From assembly GCF_002127325.2 (NCBI RefSeq), contig NC_035448.2, positions 86,508,587 through 86,572,586 on the forward strand: DNA of 64,000 bases. The letters are read 5' to 3'. Positions 61,749-64,000 of this stretch are shown piece by piece; within the stretch, counting starts at the first letter, position 1, and every line of letters begins with the position of its first letter. Below the pieces are notes generated by a model, which was given only the letters and a program-made list of their open reading frames with translations, had not been told where the DNA came from and did no database searches. A program made the translations under genes and the position numbers. Source of the DNA: Helianthus annuus (taxonomy: Eukaryota; Streptophyta; Magnoliopsida; Asterales; Asteraceae).

Positions 61749-63837
61749 TGTCACACCCTGGCTTTGCGGAAGCGTGGTTAATTTGGTGTGACTTCTTAAT
61801 ACCATAGCTTAATCATAACCAAGCTATATGAATTAAAAATATGCAAGATCATCCATTAAAATAAAATACCATAACATTGTCTTAACGGGATAACACCCTA
61901 ACAACCATACACTTGTTCAACAGACGATACAAACTCAAACATATCATAAACACAGTTTAAGGACTATGACTTGTCCAGGAAAGAGTCACATTCCCTAAAC
62001 CCCGGATGACCTTGGAAACTAGTGCAGCGGGAAAACGCGCCATACCGTGCCAGATCTTTTAATTCCCTGAAATACATGTAAGTTGAAAAATCAACAATAA
62101 TGTTGAGCGAGTTCATGTGTAAGTGAGTAAATAAACCTTTGTAGTTATCAAAATCCTGGTATGTAGCAAATAAGGAAAAAGAGATCACCAATGGTTTGCA
62201 AGGCCATTGATATGTGTGAAATGCAAGTAGGAAGGCTCAAACCTAGCAGATTTATGCGTCGGGTACAAAGTCATCCCGAGGTCCGTTATGCTGGGCCTGG
62301 GACTGGGCTCGCTACACCCAAATAGATCTATCGCTCCTGCCCCTCGGTCCTACCCTGAGGATTAATGACCTCAAGTTTCCGCCTACCCATTCACATGATC
62401 TAAGAAGTAACCCTCCTTACGCTAACCATACCATGTATAAAGTAATCATAAACATTGTAACATGTATTTCACCCCCGCAGTTTAGAAAACTGAAAACAGT
62501 TAAGAGAAAAGGGGGACATGAACTCACAGTCAGTGCATCTCTACCAAGTACTCCGAATGTCAGCTGTGCGACGACCTACATGTACTAATTCTATTAGACG
62601 GATGGCCGTGCCTTAGCTTTATAGTTTAGGTTTTTGGGAAATAGTTAGACAACTATTTCGTGTTTATATTTTGCATGTACTTGGTAGTTAATCTCCTTCC
62701 CAAGGATGGGGGATTTAATACATGTGCGTTCAATTTATAATATTAAGTCTCACTTAATATATTTTCATTTCTAATTCCAAATATAAATATTTTTTTTCAA
62801 AAATATTATATTTCCATTTCACATAATTTTTCCCCAAAAATAATACGTTGATAATCATTTCCGTATAATGCGTAAGTTACGTTTTAGTAATCGTGTGGTA
62901 ATAATAATTACCGTTGTAACTTATATGTTTATCGTGAAAGCGTTTGTATTATTTTGGATTCGTCAACGTTTGTAAATATTATTTTTACTCTAAAAATAAT
63001 ATTTGTGTATTTTCACAAAATAATCATAAACAGTGTTGTGAAAAATTATATTTACCAAATATATATTTATCACGTTTAGTTTTGTGAAAATCCCACCTCC
63101 GAATATTTGTAAATAAAGTAATGGCGAAATATATTTTGAAAACATGTCAAAAATAATTCTAACACTTGTAAATAATTCTAAGTGTTAGGTTTTAGAAAAA
63201 TTTCGCCAGAGTTTCCTCTGTAACTGGAGGTGGCCACGCTTTCAAGCGTATCATTTTCTTTTACAAAAATCATTTCAACCACTTCTTGATTCAACCAAAC
63301 AATTTCCGACACATCAAACTAGTCGACAAGTATGTAAATCGCATAGTCGCATGAACTTGTAGTTTTTCCGAAAACTATAGTGTAGATCCCGTTATATTTT
63401 GTGGATCTATGTGTAAAGTAACTAAATCTTGTAAAAACCTCGTTTTTAGAATAAATCTATCTTTACAACTTCCCGTCATTTTTTGCAAAAATTATCATTT
63501 TGTCGGATCTTTCATTTCACAAGTGTTTATACACTTGTGGTTTGTAAAAATTACACTTGTTAGTGTGTTATTTGTCTTTTAGAAAACATGATTTTCTCGA
63601 CACTTGGTCCTTTGAAAATACCACTTGCAGATACGTAGATCCGCTAGTTTTAAACACTATTTTACAAGTAAAAATACTTTTACACAAGTTCATGTTTCTC
63701 GTGTGGTAGAGTTTCACCTTTTAACCCTTGTACCGATAGAAACAAGCTTATGTCAAGATCTATGATCTTAACAAAGTCGGGTTAAACGATTTTCCGAGCT
63801 ACCACAACGTAGATCGGGCCTAAATAATCATCACTTC
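61749..63837 (-). mobile_element. Element D: 5' LTR, partial
   Basis: It begins TGTCACACCCTGGC and matches the first 2.4 kb of the left LTR, without the MITE. It is cut at 63837 (ACTTC) by the start of LTR H, so the outer end and D's right target duplication are not visible. AAAGA precedes the left LTR. Confidence 0.93.
62067..62527 (-). other. Putative LTR intron, element D 5' LTR
   Basis: On the minus strand the donor TGACT|GTGAGTT is at 62527 and the acceptor CATGTATTTCAG|GGA ends at 62067, 318 bases before the LTR end. The length is 461 bases, the same in the other LTR (52171 to 51711). Confidence 0.45.
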
Positions 63838-64000
63838 TGTAACGCCCCAAAACTCGGGTCTAAATATTTTATTTGGACATTTTATTTGGTTGGCATAAGT
63901 AAGTAGGATTTATTAGTTAAGTGGGATATTTCACAAATAACCAAGCTATCTAACTTGGTTAGATAGTGTTGGCTATCAATTGAGAATGGAAAATAATGGG
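63838..64000 (+). mobile_element. LTR fragment H (start of another element)
   Basis: At the point where the two D LTRs diverge, a new sequence begins TGTAACGCCCCAAAACTCGGG, the form of a gypsy LTR start as in A and B. It continues past the window end. It is the youngest event visible at this edge, since it lies inside D's LTR. Confidence 0.75.

Overview
The window is plant nuclear DNA that consists mostly of nested LTR retrotransposons. Ty3/gypsy proteins of the chromovirus (Tekay/Del-like) type, very long LTRs, primer sites matching initiator Met-tRNA and one intron-containing host gene point to a large eudicot genome. The style of the LTRs and of one extra ORF suggests Asteraceae, which is an inference. 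Only one host gene is visible: a four-exon VPS55-family gene (5295-8250, + strand).

Layout. 1-3989 is the 3' end of a plus-strand element (Z), whose LTR landed in a small MITE (remnant 3990-4235). 4236-8997 is the host island with VPS55; its third intron holds a TIR element (6404-7671) carrying a broken copy of a plant serine-rich-protein gene. A Tourist-like MITE (8998-9299) lies next to element E (+), an old and different gypsy lineage, present as gag-PR at 9303-11059 and RT at 49834-51225. E was split by element F (minus strand; target duplication ATATT at 11055-11059 and 49829-49833). The left LTR of F was then invaded repeatedly: an inverted LTR fragment (11661-12165), element A (+, 12166-27371) with a solo LTR X (21364-24065, target duplication GTAAC) in its 3' LTR, element B (+, 27372-42866), and inside B's LTR the intact element C (minus, 32070-41727, target duplication CTAAC). 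The right part of E is cut by an LTR fragment G (51226-51392). G is cut by element D (minus, 51393-63837), whose left LTR contains a MITE and whose right LTR is cut by the start of another LTR, H (63838-64000).

State of the elements. C has two 2313-bp LTRs in which I saw no difference and an uninterrupted 1570-codon gag-pol, so it is very young and possibly competent. A, B and D keep their reading frames and are broken only by in-frame stops. F and E are heavily decayed. A looks like a recombination product: its two LTRs share about 1.7 kb at roughly 99% identity but have unrelated 5' halves, and its flanks do not match. This also explains why 1.57 kb of F's LTR and B's 5' half are missing.

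Points most worth a second look: a splice-donor/acceptor pair at a constant distance from the LTR end in seven LTR families (a putative leader intron); a long Asp/Pro-rich ORF between the primer site and gag in D; doubled polypurine-tract/palindrome modules that imply a moved LTR boundary in F, C, X and Z; the A recombination; and the gene fragment inside the VPS55 intron.
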